Notes: generated by a model not told the origin, from the letters alone. A DNA stretch of 64,000 nucleotides from Halocaridina rubra (GCA_037179515.1 JAXCGZ010007567.1:85001-149000), one strand, 5' to 3'; counted from the stretch's first letter, positions 38,966 to 53,352 are shown. Translations and numbers: made by a program.

Positions 38966-39302
38966 CCTTGCTTTCATTCGCAGTATCTCATATCGTCCCA
39001 TTGTGGTATTCTTCTTTCTATAAACACATTTTCCCTCCTCTTTAGAGAGTTTTTTTTTTTTTTTTTTTTGAGACGTCTTCCACCTTGGCTGGCTATAAGT
39101 CGTCGTCCACCAACTGTGATTTTTCTTTATGCATCATTTTAATTAGTTCATTCGTATGAGGCGCCCCTCAAAATGAGATGAGCTCGCTGCAGTTTTATTC
39201 AAGGCCGTATAATGGATACAGTATGCGTAATAGCGATAAGTTACCGTAGATAATATAGGAGACTTAGGTTGGGCTTCCGGCCTTACATCGGAAGGCTGGA
39301 TA

Positions 39303-39305
<3 letters not shown>
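38966..39305. other. intronic sequence with a poly-T run
   Basis: No exon seen; a T run of about 20 bases lies at 39049-39069. Confidence 0.4.

Positions 39306-39385
<80 letters not shown>
39306..39385. repeat. (GA)n microsatellite
   Basis: About 78 bases of GA. Confidence 0.96.
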
Positions 39386-39388
<3 letters not shown>

Positions 39389-39589
39389 CTGACTTTGTTC
39401 TGGAGTATATACATTAAGGATATGACGTAAGTTTGTTGCGTAATAATTTAGTCATAGGAAACAATTGTTAGCAAATGACGAGAAGGAATGATTCGTAATA
39501 TCTGCAAATTGACAGTACAAAGAATAAGATTTGCTTAGAGTTTCCTATCTGTCGTCAATGTTGTGGAACCAACATTGTAACATCCTGAT

Positions 39590-40326
<737 letters not shown>

Positions 40327-40574
40327 TAATGCTGGCGTCACACATAGCCAAAATTCCCGACCCGACTCTTAAAACCGTCTAAAGACGGAATCCTCCCGGC
40401 AGCAATAACGTCATTACGATAATCGGGTGTAATTTTTCGTCCGCGTACGACGGAATCCTAATGGTTCTACGTAGTTTAAAAAATCGAGGGGGTCCTGAAC
40501 CGTCGTGGAGGGCCTACGATAATTGGCTGCTGCACCCAATAATCTCCGTGATTCGGAAGACCAAATCAGTCGTA

Positions 40575-40689
40575 GAAGACTGCGTACGACGGGTAAGATC
40601 AATCTTCTTGATAGTACGTGGGCGTAGGAGAAGGTGTACGCCCATGTACGATCCAGAGGATCGATCCTACCCGGCGTATGCAGTCCTCC
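40575..40689. repeat. hairpin inside the 40330 TIR element
   Basis: The arm 40575-40624 (GAAGACTGCGTACGACGGG ...) pairs with 40640-40689 (... CCCGGCGTATGCAGTCCTCC) with roughly ten mismatches and a loop of about 15 bases. Confidence 0.85.
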
Positions 40690-41050
40690 GGGTCTGGAAC
40701 CGTTAAAAATTTAAAAAATCGCTTATACGTCTGGCAGCGCAGTACAAAAGGCAGCGCGCGCATGTGTGGTCTCATTTCTGACAACCCAGTCCTGGGCGTT
40801 CAGTTTTTCTGCTCCGCTTGCCGCATTTCTTATTGTTTTAGCATGATATTAGTGCATTTCTTATTGTTTACCATGATATTAGTGCAATTATTTTTTCCCT
40901 CATATCAAAATATGAATTAATCAAATCCATAAATGTGTCAAACAAAATATATGAAATATATTAACATACATGGCCAACATATATTTACTTATATATATAA
41001 GTAGCTGAAGTGCCAAATATATAAATCAGGGTTATACTTTCACAAATATC

Positions 41051-41193
<143 letters not shown>

Positions 41194-41791
41194 CATATAT
41201 TTATTGTTCACTAGGATCAATTCTAACATAATTATATAAATGGAAAAGTAAGGGCAAATATAACTATACCAAATTACTTTTTATTTGCGTTTACCAGTAC
41301 ATACAACTTACATTTGAAGGATTCTGTGAATGACAAAGATGAAACATTATTACATTATTAAATGTAAAATATTAAACTTAATATCTTCTCAGTATAAAAT
41401 AATGAAAATGAACAACCCCCTACGAACAAGTACGTTCCCCTACGATGGGTAGGGAGCGTCGGGAGCATGGTTGGCCCAGTCGTAACGGTCAAAAATTTAA
41501 ATTTCCCGTTTTCTATGATGAGACTTACGTTTGCGTATGATCAGTCGTACGCTAAATTACGCGTCCAAACTACTCCGTACGATTGCAATTACGATCCATA
41601 GGAATGCTTAAGCGGACGTATGATGCACTTCCGACAGGCACAGGAATGCACCTGTCGGCTAAAAAATCTGCCGGATCTCCAAGGATTGAGCGAAGATTCC
41701 GTCGGAACGCGGTCTTAAGAGTCGGGTCGGGAGTTTTGGCTATGTGTGACGCCAGCATAAGCCTAACCTGTTCGTGACAATCATCATCATC

Positions 41792-41794
<3 letters not shown>

Positions 41795-41836
<42 letters not shown>

Positions 41837-41837
41837 G
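41795..41837. repeat. (ATT)n microsatellite upstream of a PH exon
   Basis: About 40 bases of ATT, ending some 43 bases before the exon acceptor at 41879. Confidence 0.9.
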
Positions 41838-41879
41838 AAGACATTTAATAAGTTGCATGTTTTTATATCTCTTTATTAG

Positions 41880-42089
41880 ACTAACTTCATGAAATTACTG
41901 GCCCTCCGGTGCCGCCTCACCCGTTCTCAGCACGCTACTTCTGCAGGAGATGACAAGAACCAACCAACTACTGCTGCTTCCACTTCGAACTTCAGCTACG
42001 AACTTATTCGACCGGGAAGAGATCTCCTGAAGGAAGGAGAACTTCTCAAACTTTGTCGGAGGGTAATGCAACCGAGGTATTATATATTG
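41880..42089 (+). CDS. FGD-like protein, DH end and start of first PH domain
   Basis: Exon of 210 bases (70 codons, phase 0 at both ends) between a strong acceptor (TTTTATATCTCTTTATTAG) and a GTAAGT donor at 42090. It begins TNFMKLL, the continuation of the last DH helix (MKQG in the previous exon). After a Ser/Thr/Asn-rich linker it enters the PH domain: LIRPGRDLLKEGELLKLCRR, then VMQPRYYIL, the first two beta strands. The sequence KEG-x-L-x-KL-x-R-x-VMQPR is typical of FGD5/FGD6 and supports that assignment. Confidence 0.93.
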
Positions 42090-42253
42090 GTAAGTTAGAA
42101 GACAAAGAACGTTTGTATTAGATCAGGAATTGGGGAACTTTTTTTTTTTTTTAAATCTGCATGTGTAGTGTTTGCAATTTGCTGTTAACCCCCACAGACA
42201 TCAAAATAAGCAAAAACAGGTTGTAAAGCTGTGAGCTAAAATCAAACACAATC

Positions 42254-43362
42254 ATACAGGAAAGAGAGGGCTGGGCAGATTGCATATTCCTAGACTTCCA
42301 GAAAGCATTTGACACTGTCCCAACCGGGAGACTTATTAAGAAGCTGCAAGCATTGGCTAGAGTAGGTGGAAATGTCTTGGAATGGATAGAAACTTACTTA
42401 GAAGGAAGGGAACAGAGGGTTAGAGTAAGACATTCACTATCTGAATGGAGAAAAGAAAGTAGTGGAGTTCCACAGGATTCAGTTTCTTCCTTGTATATGT
42501 AAATAACCTACCTGAGTCTGTAAATTCCTTCATGAATATGTTTGCAGATGATGTAAAGATTGTGAAAAAAGTAAGAAACGAGAACAATGGTAGAGAAATT
42601 CAGGAAGATCGAAATAGTCTGCATGAGCGGTCAAAAAGTGGCTAATAAAATTCAGTACTTCAAAATGTAAGGCAATGAGAATACGTACAAGTGCAAGAAT
42701 TTCCAAACTTGGTTACTCAGTGGCAGGAGTAGAACTTCTTGAGACAGAGAACGAGAAAGATCTATGAGCAAACATAATGGCAGATTTGTCTCCAGAAATG
42801 TATATAAATGGCCTAGTAAGGGCAGCATATGCTTTCTTATCAAATGAAAAGGTAGCCTTCAGGCACATGGACAAGGAATATGCAGCACCCTTTTGGAATT
42901 CGCACTTGAAAAAGCACATAGCTAAGCTTGAAAAAGTTCAAAGACATGCCACGAAACTGGTGCCAGAAATACGCAATCTCGGTTATGATGAGAGGCTGAG
43001 GGAATTAGACTTACCAGCACTCGAAGCTAGAAGATTGAGGGGGGATATGGTGACAGTCTTTAAATTCCTTCATGGTTATGATAGAGTGGATAGGGATCAA
43101 TATTTTGATATGGCAGGTTCTAGAACTAGAGGTCATAGTTTGAAGCTTCGTAAGAAAACTTCTTTGCAGGATGTAAGGAAATATTTTTTCAGTGTAAGAG
43201 TAGTTGATAATTGGAATTTGCTAAGCGAGGAGGTAGTTAATGCTATCTCAATCAATGGTTTTAAGGACAGGTATGATAAGTATCACTAAGTACAGCCGAT
43301 CAGGAGACGGGAAGATACGAGCATTGGGCTCTTTCCCGTAAACACAATTAGGTAATTACACA
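42254..43362 (+). mobile_element. LINE-A copy 11, 5'-truncated with internal deletions
   Basis: Starts in the polymerase at ACAGGAAAGAGAGGGC and keeps an open frame for the C-terminal region (42777-43289). A deletion removes the FRNIYVTYVRPKLE segment (MDKEYAAPFW at about 42867-42896). It ends AATTAGGTAATTACACAC. Confidence 0.92.
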
Positions 43363-43368
43363 CATACA

Positions 43369-43605
43369 CATAGTTTGAAACTTCGTAAGAAAACTTCTTT
43401 GCAGGATGTAAGGAAATATTTTTTCAGTGTAAGAGTAGTTGATAATTGGAATTGGCTAAGCGAGGAGGTAGTTAATGCTATCTCAATCAATAGTTTTAAG
43501 GACAGGAATGATAAGTATCACTAAGTACAAAATGGAACCGATCAGGAGACGGGAAGATACGAGGTTTGGGCTCTTTCCCGTAAACACAATTAGGTAATCA
43601 CACAC
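43369..43605 (+). mobile_element. LINE-A copy 12, last ~235 bases, head to tail with copy 11
   Basis: Begins CATAGTTTGAAACTTCG directly after the CACATACA tail of copy 11 and ends TTAGGTAATCACAC. It repeats the last part of copy 11 with few differences. Confidence 0.93.
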
Positions 43606-43614
43606 ATACACCCT

Positions 43615-44185
<571 letters not shown>

Positions 44186-44193
44186 AGTATATA

Positions 44194-44291
<98 letters not shown>

Positions 44292-44347
44292 ATATATATA
44301 TAATATATATATATATATTATATATATATATATATATTTTATTATAT
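44186..44347. repeat. impure (AT)n array
   Basis: AT tract with repeated phase slips (TTATA/AATAT junctions), unlike the pure AT arrays elsewhere. Confidence 0.93.
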
Positions 44348-44470
44348 ATCTTTTTTTATTGTGACACCAGGACAGATAAAAAAAAAAAAAAATCTGCCCA
44401 TCTGGGCATGAAGAAAACAAAAATGAAAAGAAATAGAGATGGCAGGCGTTACGGCTTGTCAGATGTAAAG
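44348..44470 (-). mobile_element. LINE-B-type 3' end fragment
   Basis: Minus strand: GTTTTCTTCATGCCCAGATG, GGGCAG, a T run, and CTGTCCTGGTGTCACAATAA. It faces away from the LINE-B copy that starts next to it. Confidence 0.65.
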
Positions 44471-47068
44471 CGATAGTAAGAACCACATTGAGTGGCTTCA
44501 TTCTTCTCACACTGACGTGGGAGGAAGTGAGGCCCTTGCTTTCTCTATTACTCACGATCTGAATCAAATTATCAAACTTCCTACTCATGTTCCTGATTGT
44601 CACGAACAAGCAGGAAACACTTTTGACCTATTTTTTACTTCTAACCCTTCAAACTACTCTTATTCTGTGCTTTCCCCTCTTGGTAAATCTGACCACTCTA
44701 TGATCTCAGTCTTCCATTTTCGTTCCCCCTCCATCAATCCCTCCTACTCAGCGCCACCTTTGGCACTTCGAGCGTACCCAACATGAAAATTTGCTTAACT
44801 TCCTCTTTGACTTCACTCGGAATGACTACTGCTTTCGGTCCCGCAGCCCTGATCGGGTTGCTCTAAAAGTTACAGAGATCATGACTGCAGGCATGGAGGC
44901 ATACATCCCCTCTTCTACAAAAACTTTTTCTCCCCCTAAAACTTGGTTTGACTGTTCCTGCTCCACAGCTATCCAGGCTAGGAATCAACAAACCGATCTT
45001 ACCAAGCCTCTCCTTCCAGTTTACCTTGCTCTGCTTTTATTGTAGCTAGGAATCGCTGTACTGCTCAGATTCGAAGGTCTAAGGCTTCCTTTATAAGAAG
45101 GAAATTTGATGGCCTTAACTCCTCTCCCTCTGACAAATACTTCTTGTCCTTAGCCAAAAGCCTCTCCAAAAACTTCCATAACTCAAGCTTTCCCCCTCTC
45201 ATTCGTTCTGATGGTTCTATAGCTTGCTCTCCCACTGACAAACCCACTCTCATTGGCTTTCAGTTTCTGCCAACTCTTCTATAAACGATTCCAGTCCACC
45301 TGTTCCTCAATCTTTACCCCTCTCTAACCCTATGCCCTCCCTTTTCCTTTCTTCACGCTAAGTTCATAAGGTTCTTCGCTCACTAAAGACGAAACGGCGT
45401 CTGGTCCCGATGGTATCCCTGCAAGGTTCCTTAAGGAGTTTGCAGATGAACTGGCTCCTGTGCTTTGCCGTCTTTTTTACCTCATTCTGTCAACCAGTAT
45501 CTGTCCTTCATCTTGGAAGCATGCTCTAGTTCAACCTGTTCCTAAGAAGAGTGACCAATCTATTCCTTCAAACTACTGACCTATTGCCCTAACCTCCTCT
45601 ATTGCTAAAGTTTTCGAAACTTTGGTCGATGCTCTCTTCTTGAAATGCCTTGAATCTCATTATCTCTGATCACCAGTATGGCTTCCGCAAGGCAAGATCC
45701 ACTGGTGATCTCCTGTCCAATCTTACTCATGTATGGTCATCTACTCTGAGGAACTATGGGGAATCCTTTGTCGTTACCCTTGATATCTCTAAGGCTTTTG
45801 ACAGAGTCTGGCACAAGGCTCTGTTGGCCAGACTCCCTGCCTATGGCTTTACCTCTTCTTTCTGTTCTCTGATTTCCAGTTTTCTTACTGACCGTTTTAT
45901 ATCTGTAGTTATTGATGGCACAACATCTAGCCCTTTCTTTGTTACCAGTGGTGTTCCACAGGGCTCTGTCCTTTCACCTATTCTGTCCCTTCTTTTCATC
46001 AATGATCTGCTACAATCTCCATCTTCCTCTCTTCTTCGTGCCTTTGCTGATGATTCTGCCCTTCACTTTTCCTCTGCCTTTTCTTCACAACCTTCATCTG
46101 TTACTCGTAATCAGTCTCGTATCACTCTTTCTTCTACTCTTAACTCCGATTTGCAGAGAGTATCTCAGTGGGGCACTCAAAATATAGTTAAATTCAATGC
46201 TTCCAAGACAGTTTCTGGCTATCTCTTTATCTTCTCCTCCTCGTGATAACCCTATTGTCTTCGAAACTAACGAAATTTACCCTCTTAACTCTATCAACAT
46301 ATTAGGAATCCATACAGCCTCTAACTTGTCTTAGAGGTATCACATACTCCAAATTTCTAAATCTTCATCCAAAAAATTTGGGGTTTTGTTTCGTTTTTGT
46401 TATTATGTTTCCCCTTTGCAGTTACTTAAAAGTTACAAAGGTCTTATCCGTCCTTGCTTAGAATACTGCTCACACATCTGGGGTGCTTCTTCTTGTACTT
46501 ACCTTCTTGATAGGGTTGAATATAAGGCAGTCAGACTCATTAATGATCCTTCTCTTACTTCTAATCTGGATTCTCTCTCTCTTCACCGTAAGGTATCTTC
46601 CCTTTTCTTTTCTATCGCTACTACTTCCATCGCTGCTCTGATGAGTTGGCGAGTTGCATACCTCCCCCACTGCCGAGGACACGTAACACTCGTCAAGAGG
46701 CCTCATCTCACGGGTATTGTGTGGAGATTTGTAGCTCGTGGATTGGTTGGTGCAGCGACTGCTTCTTCCTATCTACCTCCAGACTCTGGAACTCTCTTCC
46801 TCCATCTGTATTTCCTAATTCTTATGACCTTTCATCCTTCAAAACGCAGATCTATCGTCATCTCAGAGCCTAGTCCTCCATATCTCTGGGTCCTCTGTAC
46901 TTTGACTGTTTTTTCTATCTGACTTTTTCCTTTGTTTGACATTACCTCATCTCTGCCTTGTCCTTAAACTTTTTCTTTTCCTTCATCTTGGTATTTTCTT
47001 GTGCCCAGGCCTTTATTGATGAGGGCAGTTTCTGCCTGTCACGGTGTCACACTCAAAAGAAAAAAAAT
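44471..47068 (+). mobile_element. LINE-B copy 3, longest copy in the window
   Basis: An A-tailed non-LTR retrotransposon, probably Jockey-like. From 5' to 3': the end of the apurinic-type endonuclease (open 44517-44786, with GKSDHSMI); the linker (44791-45045); the polymerase with YGFRKARSTGDLL, LDISKAFDRVWHKALL, SGVPQGSVLSPILS and FADDSA (45650-46246); the C-terminal region (46386-46922); and the tail GTGCCCAGGCC ... GTGTCACAC plus A-rich end. At least four frameshifts break it; one is a 2-base loss near 46209 relative to copy 2 (TCCAAGACAG against TCCAAGACACAG). Confidence 0.9.
45650..46246 (+). pseudogene. LINE-B reverse transcriptase fragment
   Basis: The open part of the LINE-B polymerase, with catalytic motifs LDISKAFDRVWHK and FADDSA intact. 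Upstream polymerase motifs (SNYRPIAL-type sequence at about 45567-45600, with a TGA in place of one codon) are in other frames, so this copy is broken. Confidence 0.85.
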
Positions 47069-47235
47069 GTGTAACGAATAGCCAAGAATATTTGGTGATG
47101 ATGTAAGCATAGAAAACGAGCCGTAACTGAAGGAAGACTTAACATAGAACTATCCTGGAAAGCCCTTTTCAAGTCCAAGAGACTTTGAGCTGTAGTATTG
47201 CAATCGGTGGCTGTGCCATGGGCCAACCTACTACA

Positions 47236-47399
<164 letters not shown>

Positions 47400-47555
47400 G
47401 AAATTATTATAGGTCCTAATTCTTCAGATGGAGTAAACTTTATGCCGTAAAGTTTATTCCCGTAATGTTCACTTGGTCGTTGTTGATAAAGGCCACTCTC
47501 AAATACTAACCTAACCTAACTGCTCATACAAATCAGGTCGCAGTTGTTCTAAAGG

Positions 47556-47556
<1 letters not shown>

Positions 47557-47625
<69 letters not shown>
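47557..47625. repeat. (AT)n microsatellite
   Basis: About 67 bases of AT. Confidence 0.95.
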
Positions 47626-47628
<3 letters not shown>

Positions 47629-47850
47629 GAAAATGCCCATTAGAGAAAACAATAAAAAAAATATCTGAAGTACATATTGAATTCGTGACCTAATCTGGTC
47701 AACTTTATAGAGTACAATGCATTCTTCTCTGAGAAGGTAACTCATTTGAGTCACGAAATAAATAAGTACTTTAAATATTTTATGTTATTTTCTTTAAAGG
47801 GCCTTTTTGTACCATATTAGACTGCACGGTAATGTTAACCGTTCGGTGTT

Positions 47851-48824
47851 ATGGAGTTCCACAGGGTTCAGTTTTAGGGCCACTTTTGATCCTTGTATAT
47901 GTAAATGACCTACCAGAGTCTGTAAATTCATTCATGAATATGTTTGCAGATGATGCAAAGATTGTGAAGAAAGTAGGAAACGAGAACAATGGTAGAGAAC
48001 TTCAGGAAGATCTAAATAGTCTGCTTGAGTGGTCAGAAAAGTGGCTAATGAAATTCAATACTTCAAAATGTAAGGTAATGAGAATGGGCACAAGTGCAAG
48101 AAGTCCCAAGCTTGACTACTCGGTGGCTGGAGTACAACTTCAAGAGACAGAGAATGAGAGAGATCTAGGAGTAAACATACTGGCAGATTTGTCTCCAGAA
48201 ATACAAATAAATGGCATAGTAAGGGCAGCATATGCCTTCTTATCAAATGTAAGGGTAGCCTTCAGGCACATGGACAAGGAAATGTTCAGAAATATTTATG
48301 TAACCTATGTGAGGCCAAAACTCGAATATGCAGCCCCCTTTTGGAATCAGCACTTGAAAAAGCACATAGCTAAGCTTGAAAAAGTTCAAAGACATGCCAC
48401 GAAACTGGTGCTAGAAATACGTAATCTCAGTTATGATGAGAGGCTGAGGGAATTAGACTTACCATCACTCGAAGCTAGAAAATTGAGGGGGGATATGGTG
48501 ACAGTCTTTAAATTCCTACATGGTTATGATAGAGTGGATAGGGATCGATATTTTCATATGGCTGGATCTAGAACTAGAGGTCATAGTTTGAAGCTTCATA
48601 AGAATACTTCTTTGCATGATGTAAGGAAATACTTTTTCAGTGTAAGAGTAGTTGATAATTGAAATTGGCTAAGCGAGTAGGTAGTTAATGCTATCTCAAT
48701 CCATAGTTTTAAGGACAGGTATGATAAGCATGACTAAGTAGAAAATGGAAGCGATCAGGAGACGGGAAGATACGAGCATTAGGCTCTTTCCCGTAAACAC
48801 AATTAGGTAATCAATTAGGTAATT
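47851..48824 (+). mobile_element. LINE-A copy 13, 5'-truncated, mostly open
   Basis: Starts at ATGGAGTTCCACAGGGTTC (SGVPQGS region). It is open for 276 codons (47832-48662) including FADDAK and the C-terminal region. A stop (TGA 48660) replaces a Trp codon. It ends with a doubled terminus, AATTAGGTAATC-AATTAGGTAATTAC. Confidence 0.94.
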
Positions 48825-48829
48825 ACACA

Positions 48830-51768
48830 AATTTTCATTTCAGAGTTCTTCCAGACAAAGGGGAGATAAAGTAGATCAGGGGATGGGGCCTCATTAAGAT
48901 TGTTATACACAAATGCCGATGGCTTAGCTGGTAAGGCAATAGAATTAAAAGATAGGATTCACAACAGTAAGGCAGATATAGTAGCAATTACAGAGACTAA
49001 GTTGAGTGAGGACATAAACAGTCTCCTAAGGGCTTCAGAATATTAAGGGTTGAAAGATCTGAGAGGACTGGTGGAGGGATAGCACTGCTCATAAGTGAAA
49101 GGCTTCAAATTGAAGAAATAAACTTGGCTATAGAAAGTGAGTTCAAGGAATTTCTTGTTGCTCGCATAAATACTGGGTCAGAGAGCATTATATTAACTGT
49201 TGTATATAACCCACCAAGGAACCAAAATAGGCTAGAAGTTTATGAAGAAAGTTATATAGGTACTATTGAAGTCATAAACTCAGTTGTTACTATGGCTCGG
49301 GAGAGAAAATGTAGGATTTTGATTATGGAAGATTTTAATCATAAAGAGATAGATTGGATAAATCTTGACCCACACAGTGGTGATGACTCATTCGGGGCAA
49401 GATTCCCAGATTGCGTACAAGGGAATTTCCTACATCAGCATGTAATGGAAACAACGAGGACCAGGGGTGGGGATGAGCCATCACTACTTGATCTAGTATT
49501 CACAGATAACGTGTTGGATATTAAAAAAATTGAGTATGAACCACCAATTGGAAAGAGGACCACTGTGTGTTCTTGATGGAGTATATCATTGAAGATATTC
49601 TGCCTGAGAGTAGAAGCACTGAGGACATGAGGAGGAAGTATCCGAAAGGAGATTACATCAAAATGAATGAGCCTTTTGCAGTTATTGACTGTAGAACCTT
49701 ATTTTACAAAAAAAATCTGTACAAGAAATGTATGACATCTTTTGTGAGAAATATGGGAAGATAGTAGATTGCTGCATACCTGTCACCAAAGTAGGTGTAA
49801 TTCATGCCAGAGAGAAATGGTTCAATAATGAGTGTAAAAGAGCTAAGGAGTGGAGTGACAAATACTGGAAAAGGTATAGGAGGAGAAAAAACATAAATGC
49901 CTGGTAAACCTACAAAAGAGCAAGAAATGATTACCTAAGTAAAAGAAGAGAGGCAGAGAGAGACTATGAGAGGGACATCATCAGGAAGGCTAAAGAAAAT
50001 CCCAAGCTTTTCCACAGTTTATCAGAGGAAAACTGAAGGTAAAAGAACAGGTTTTAAGGCTTAAGAGAGCGGATGGAAGCATCACTTGGACGGATGAAGA
50101 AATCTGCTAAGAATTGAACAAGGAGTTTCAGTCAGTATTTACAGTAGAAAATACCTCACCCCCTCAGATTGCAGAGATAGAAGCTCATGGGCCGGTATTA
50201 GAGAACATCAACCTTTCAGCCACAAAGGTATGCAAATCGCTGATGGAGTTAGATGTCCATAAAGCTACAGGTCCTGATGATATATCCCCTCATGTACTTA
50301 AAAAATGCGCAAATTCAATATCAGTGGCACTAAGTATCATATTTAAAAAGTCACTGGAGTCGGGAGATTCCAAGATGCTGGAAACAAGCAAACGTGATAC
50401 CTGTCTTCAAAAAGGGAAGGAGGGATATGGCTCTAAACTATAGACCGGTTTCCTTGACCAGCATAGTTTGCAAAGTTATGGAGAAACTACTAAGGAAACA
50501 TATCTCTCTTCACTTGGAATCCTTCAACATTTTGTCAGTGAGACAACATGACTTCAGAGAAGGTAGATCAACAGTAACAATCTTATTAGAATTTTATGAT
50601 GAGGTAAGCCGAATCTTACAGAAAGAGAGGGCTGGGCAGATTGCATATTCCTAGACTTCCAGAAAGCATTTGACACTGTTCCACGTGGGAAACTTATTAG
50701 GAAGCTGCAAGCAATGGCTAGAAGATGTGGAGATGACTTGGAATGGATAAAAACTTACGTAGAAGGAAGGGAGCAGAGGATTAGAGTAAGACACTCAGTA
50801 TCTGAATGGAGAAGAGTTAGCAGTGGAGTTCCACAGGGTTCAGTTTTAGGGCCACTTTTGTTCCTTGTATATGTAAATGACCTACCAGAGTCTGTAAATT
50901 CATTCATGAATATGTTTGCAGATGATGCAAAGATTGTGAAGAAAGAAACGAGAACAATGGCAGAGAACTTCAGGAAGATCTAAATAGTCTGCATGAGTGG
51001 TCAGAAAAGTGTCTAATGAATTTCAATACTTCAGAATGTAAGGTAATGTGAATGGGTACAAATGCAAGAAGGCCTAAGCTTAACTACTCGGTGGCAGGAG
51101 TACACCTTCAAGAGACAGAAAATGAGAGATCCAGGAGTAAACATATTGGCAGATTTGTCTCCATAAATACATATAAATGGCATAGTAAGGGCAGCATATG
51201 CTTTTTTATCAAATGTAAGGGTAGCCTTCAGACACATGGACAAGGAAATGTTCAGAAATATTTATGTAACCTATGTGAGGCCAAAACTTGAATATGCAGT
51301 CCCCTCTTAGAAACCGCACTTGAAAAAGTACTTAGCTAAGCTTGAAAAAGTTCAAAGACATGCCACGAAGCTGGTGCCAGAAATACGCAATCTCAGTTAT
51401 GATGAGAGGCAGAGGGAATTAGACTTACTATCACTTGAAGCTAGTAGATTAAGGGGGGATATGGTGACAGTCTTTAAATTCCTTCATGGTTATGATAGAG
51501 AGAATAGAGATCGATATTTTGATATGGCTGGCTCTAGAACTAGAGGTCATAGTTTGAGGCTTCGTAAGAAGACTTCTTTGCAGGATGAAAGAAAGTACTT
51601 TTTCTGTGTAAGAGTAGTTGATAATTGGAATTGGCTAAGCGAGGAGGTAGTTAATGGTAACTCAATCCATAGTTTTAAGGACAGGTATGATAAGTATCAC
51701 CAAGCACAAAATGGAACCGATCAGGAGATGGGAAGATACGAGCTTTGGGCTATTTGCCGTAATCACAC
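48830..51768 (+). mobile_element. LINE-A copy 14, endonuclease plus polymerase, near full length
   Basis: Begins directly after copy 13 and is the only copy in the window with both halves on one strand without insertion. It has an endonuclease (about 48890-49570), a basic linker (49570-50110) and a polymerase in several frames (50114-51787). Broken by several small indels, e.g. at 49712, 50060-50110, 50370, 50620, 50945 and 51130. It is the best template here for a family consensus. The 3' end reads CCGTAATCACACAC, lacking the usual AATTAGG. Confidence 0.92.
48890..49576 (+). pseudogene. LINE-A apurinic-type endonuclease domain (copy 14)
   Basis: The domain nicks the target DNA to prime reverse transcription. 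Visible motifs: YTNADGLAGKAIELKDRI, then ADIVAITETKLSED (Glu of the active site), YNPPRNQNR, ILIMEDFNHKEIDW and PPIGK. The usual GDFN motif reads EDFN here. A frameshift near 49030-49050 separates the first part from the open frame 49124-49576, and the SDH motif after PPIGK is lost to another frameshift. Confidence 0.85.
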
Positions 51769-51770
51769 AC

Positions 51771-52065
51771 ATGGTGACAGTCTTTAAATTTATGCATGGA
51801 TAGGGATCGATATTTTGATATGGCTGGCTCTAGAACCTGATGTTATAGTTTGAAGCTTCGTAAAAAAAACTTCTTTGCAAGATATAAGGAAGTACTTTTT
51901 TAGTGTAAGAGTAGTTGATAATTGGAATCCGCTAAGCGAGGAGGTAGTTAATGCTAACTTAATCCATAGTTTCAAGGACAGGTATGATAAGTATCACTAA
52001 ATACAAAATGGAACCGATTAGGAGACGGGAAGATACGAACTTTGGATTCTTTCCCGTAAGCACAG
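51771..52065 (+). mobile_element. LINE-A copy 15, last ~300 bases
   Basis: Starts ATGGTGACAGTCTTTAAAT directly at the end of copy 14 and ends at CCCGTAAGCACAG, missing the final AATTAGGTAAT, where copy 16 begins. Confidence 0.9.
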
Positions 52066-53300
52066 AGAAAGCGGATCAACAGCCACGAATATCTTAGTAT
52101 TTTATAATGGGGTAAGCCGAACCTTATGGGAAACAGAGGGCTGGGCAGATTGCATATTACTAGATTTTCAGAAGGCATTTGATACGGTCCCGTATGGGAA
52201 ACTTATTAAGAAGGTACAGGAAATGGCGAGAATAGGAGGAAATGTCTTGGATTGGATAAAAACTTACTTATAAGGAAGTGAACAGAGGGTTTGAGAAAAA
52301 CACTCAGTGTCTGAATGGAAAAGAGATTCTAGTGGGATTCCACAAGCTCAAGTGTTAGGGCACCTTTTTTTTCTTTGTATATGTAAATGACCAACCAGAG
52401 TCTGTAAATTCATTCATGAATATGTTTGCAGATGATGCAAAGATTGTGAAGAAAGTAAAAAACGAGAACAATGGTAGATAACTTCAGGAAGACCTAAATA
52501 TCTGCATGATTGCTCAGAATAGTGGCTAATGAAATTCAGTTCTTTTGAATGTAAGGTAATGAGAATGGGTACAAGTGCAAAAAGGCCCGAGTTTGATTGT
52601 CAATACCAGGAGCAGAACTTCAAGAGACGGAGAATGAGAGTGATCTAGGAGTAAACATACTGGCATTTTTGTCTGCGGAAATGCATATAAATGGTATGGT
52701 AAAGACAGCATATTCTTTCTTAACAAATATGAGGTTAGTCTGCAGACACATGGACAAGGAAATGTTCAGAAATATTTATGTAACTTCTGTGAGGTCAATG
52801 CCTGAATATCAGCCCCTTTTTGGAATCCACACTTTAAAGAGCATATAGATAAGCTGGAAGAAGGTCACAGACATTCTACGAAATTGGTGCCAGAAATACG
52901 CAATCTCAGTTATGATAAGTGGCTGAGGGAATTAGACTTCCATCACTCGAAGCTGGAAGAATGAGAGGAGATATGGTGACGGTTTTTAAATTCCCTCAGG
53001 ATTTTGACAGAGTGGAAACGGATCGATATTTTGATATGGCTGGCTCTAGAAATAGAGATCATACTCTAAAGCTTCGTAAGAAAACTTCTTTGAAGGAGAA
53101 AAAAAAGTACTTTTTTATTGTAAACATAGTTGATGATTGGAACTCACTAAGCAAGTAAATAGTTAATGCTAACTCAACTTATAGTTTAAGGAAAAAAATA
53201 TGATAAATATCACTTGAGTACAAAAATGGAAGCGAAAATGAGATGGGGAGTTACAAGCATGGAGCTCTTTCCCATAAACACAATTAGGTAATTACAAAGG
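52066..53300 (+). mobile_element. LINE-A copy 16, 5'-truncated, older
   Basis: Starts in the polymerase (AGAAAGCGGATCAACAG, corresponding to EGRSTVTN) and runs to AATTAGGTAATTAC. Diverged, with stops; FADDAK is still readable near 52429. Confidence 0.9.
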
Positions 53301-53352
53301 CATGGAGCTCTTTCCCGTAAGCGCAATTAGGTCATTACAATTAGGTAATTAC
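53301..53352 (+). mobile_element. LINE-A 3' end fragment of ~50 bases
   Basis: GCATGGAGCTCTTTCCCGTA followed by two terminal motifs (AATTAGGTCATTAC, AATTAGGTAATTAC). It is a very short extra 3' end between copies 16 and 17. Confidence 0.85.

Noticed and set aside
41889..42098. The PH-containing frame at 41889 as a stand-alone small protein.
   Set aside because: It begins inside an exon with a clear acceptor at 41879 and ends just after a GTAAGT donor; its content is the DH-PH junction of the FGD-like gene.
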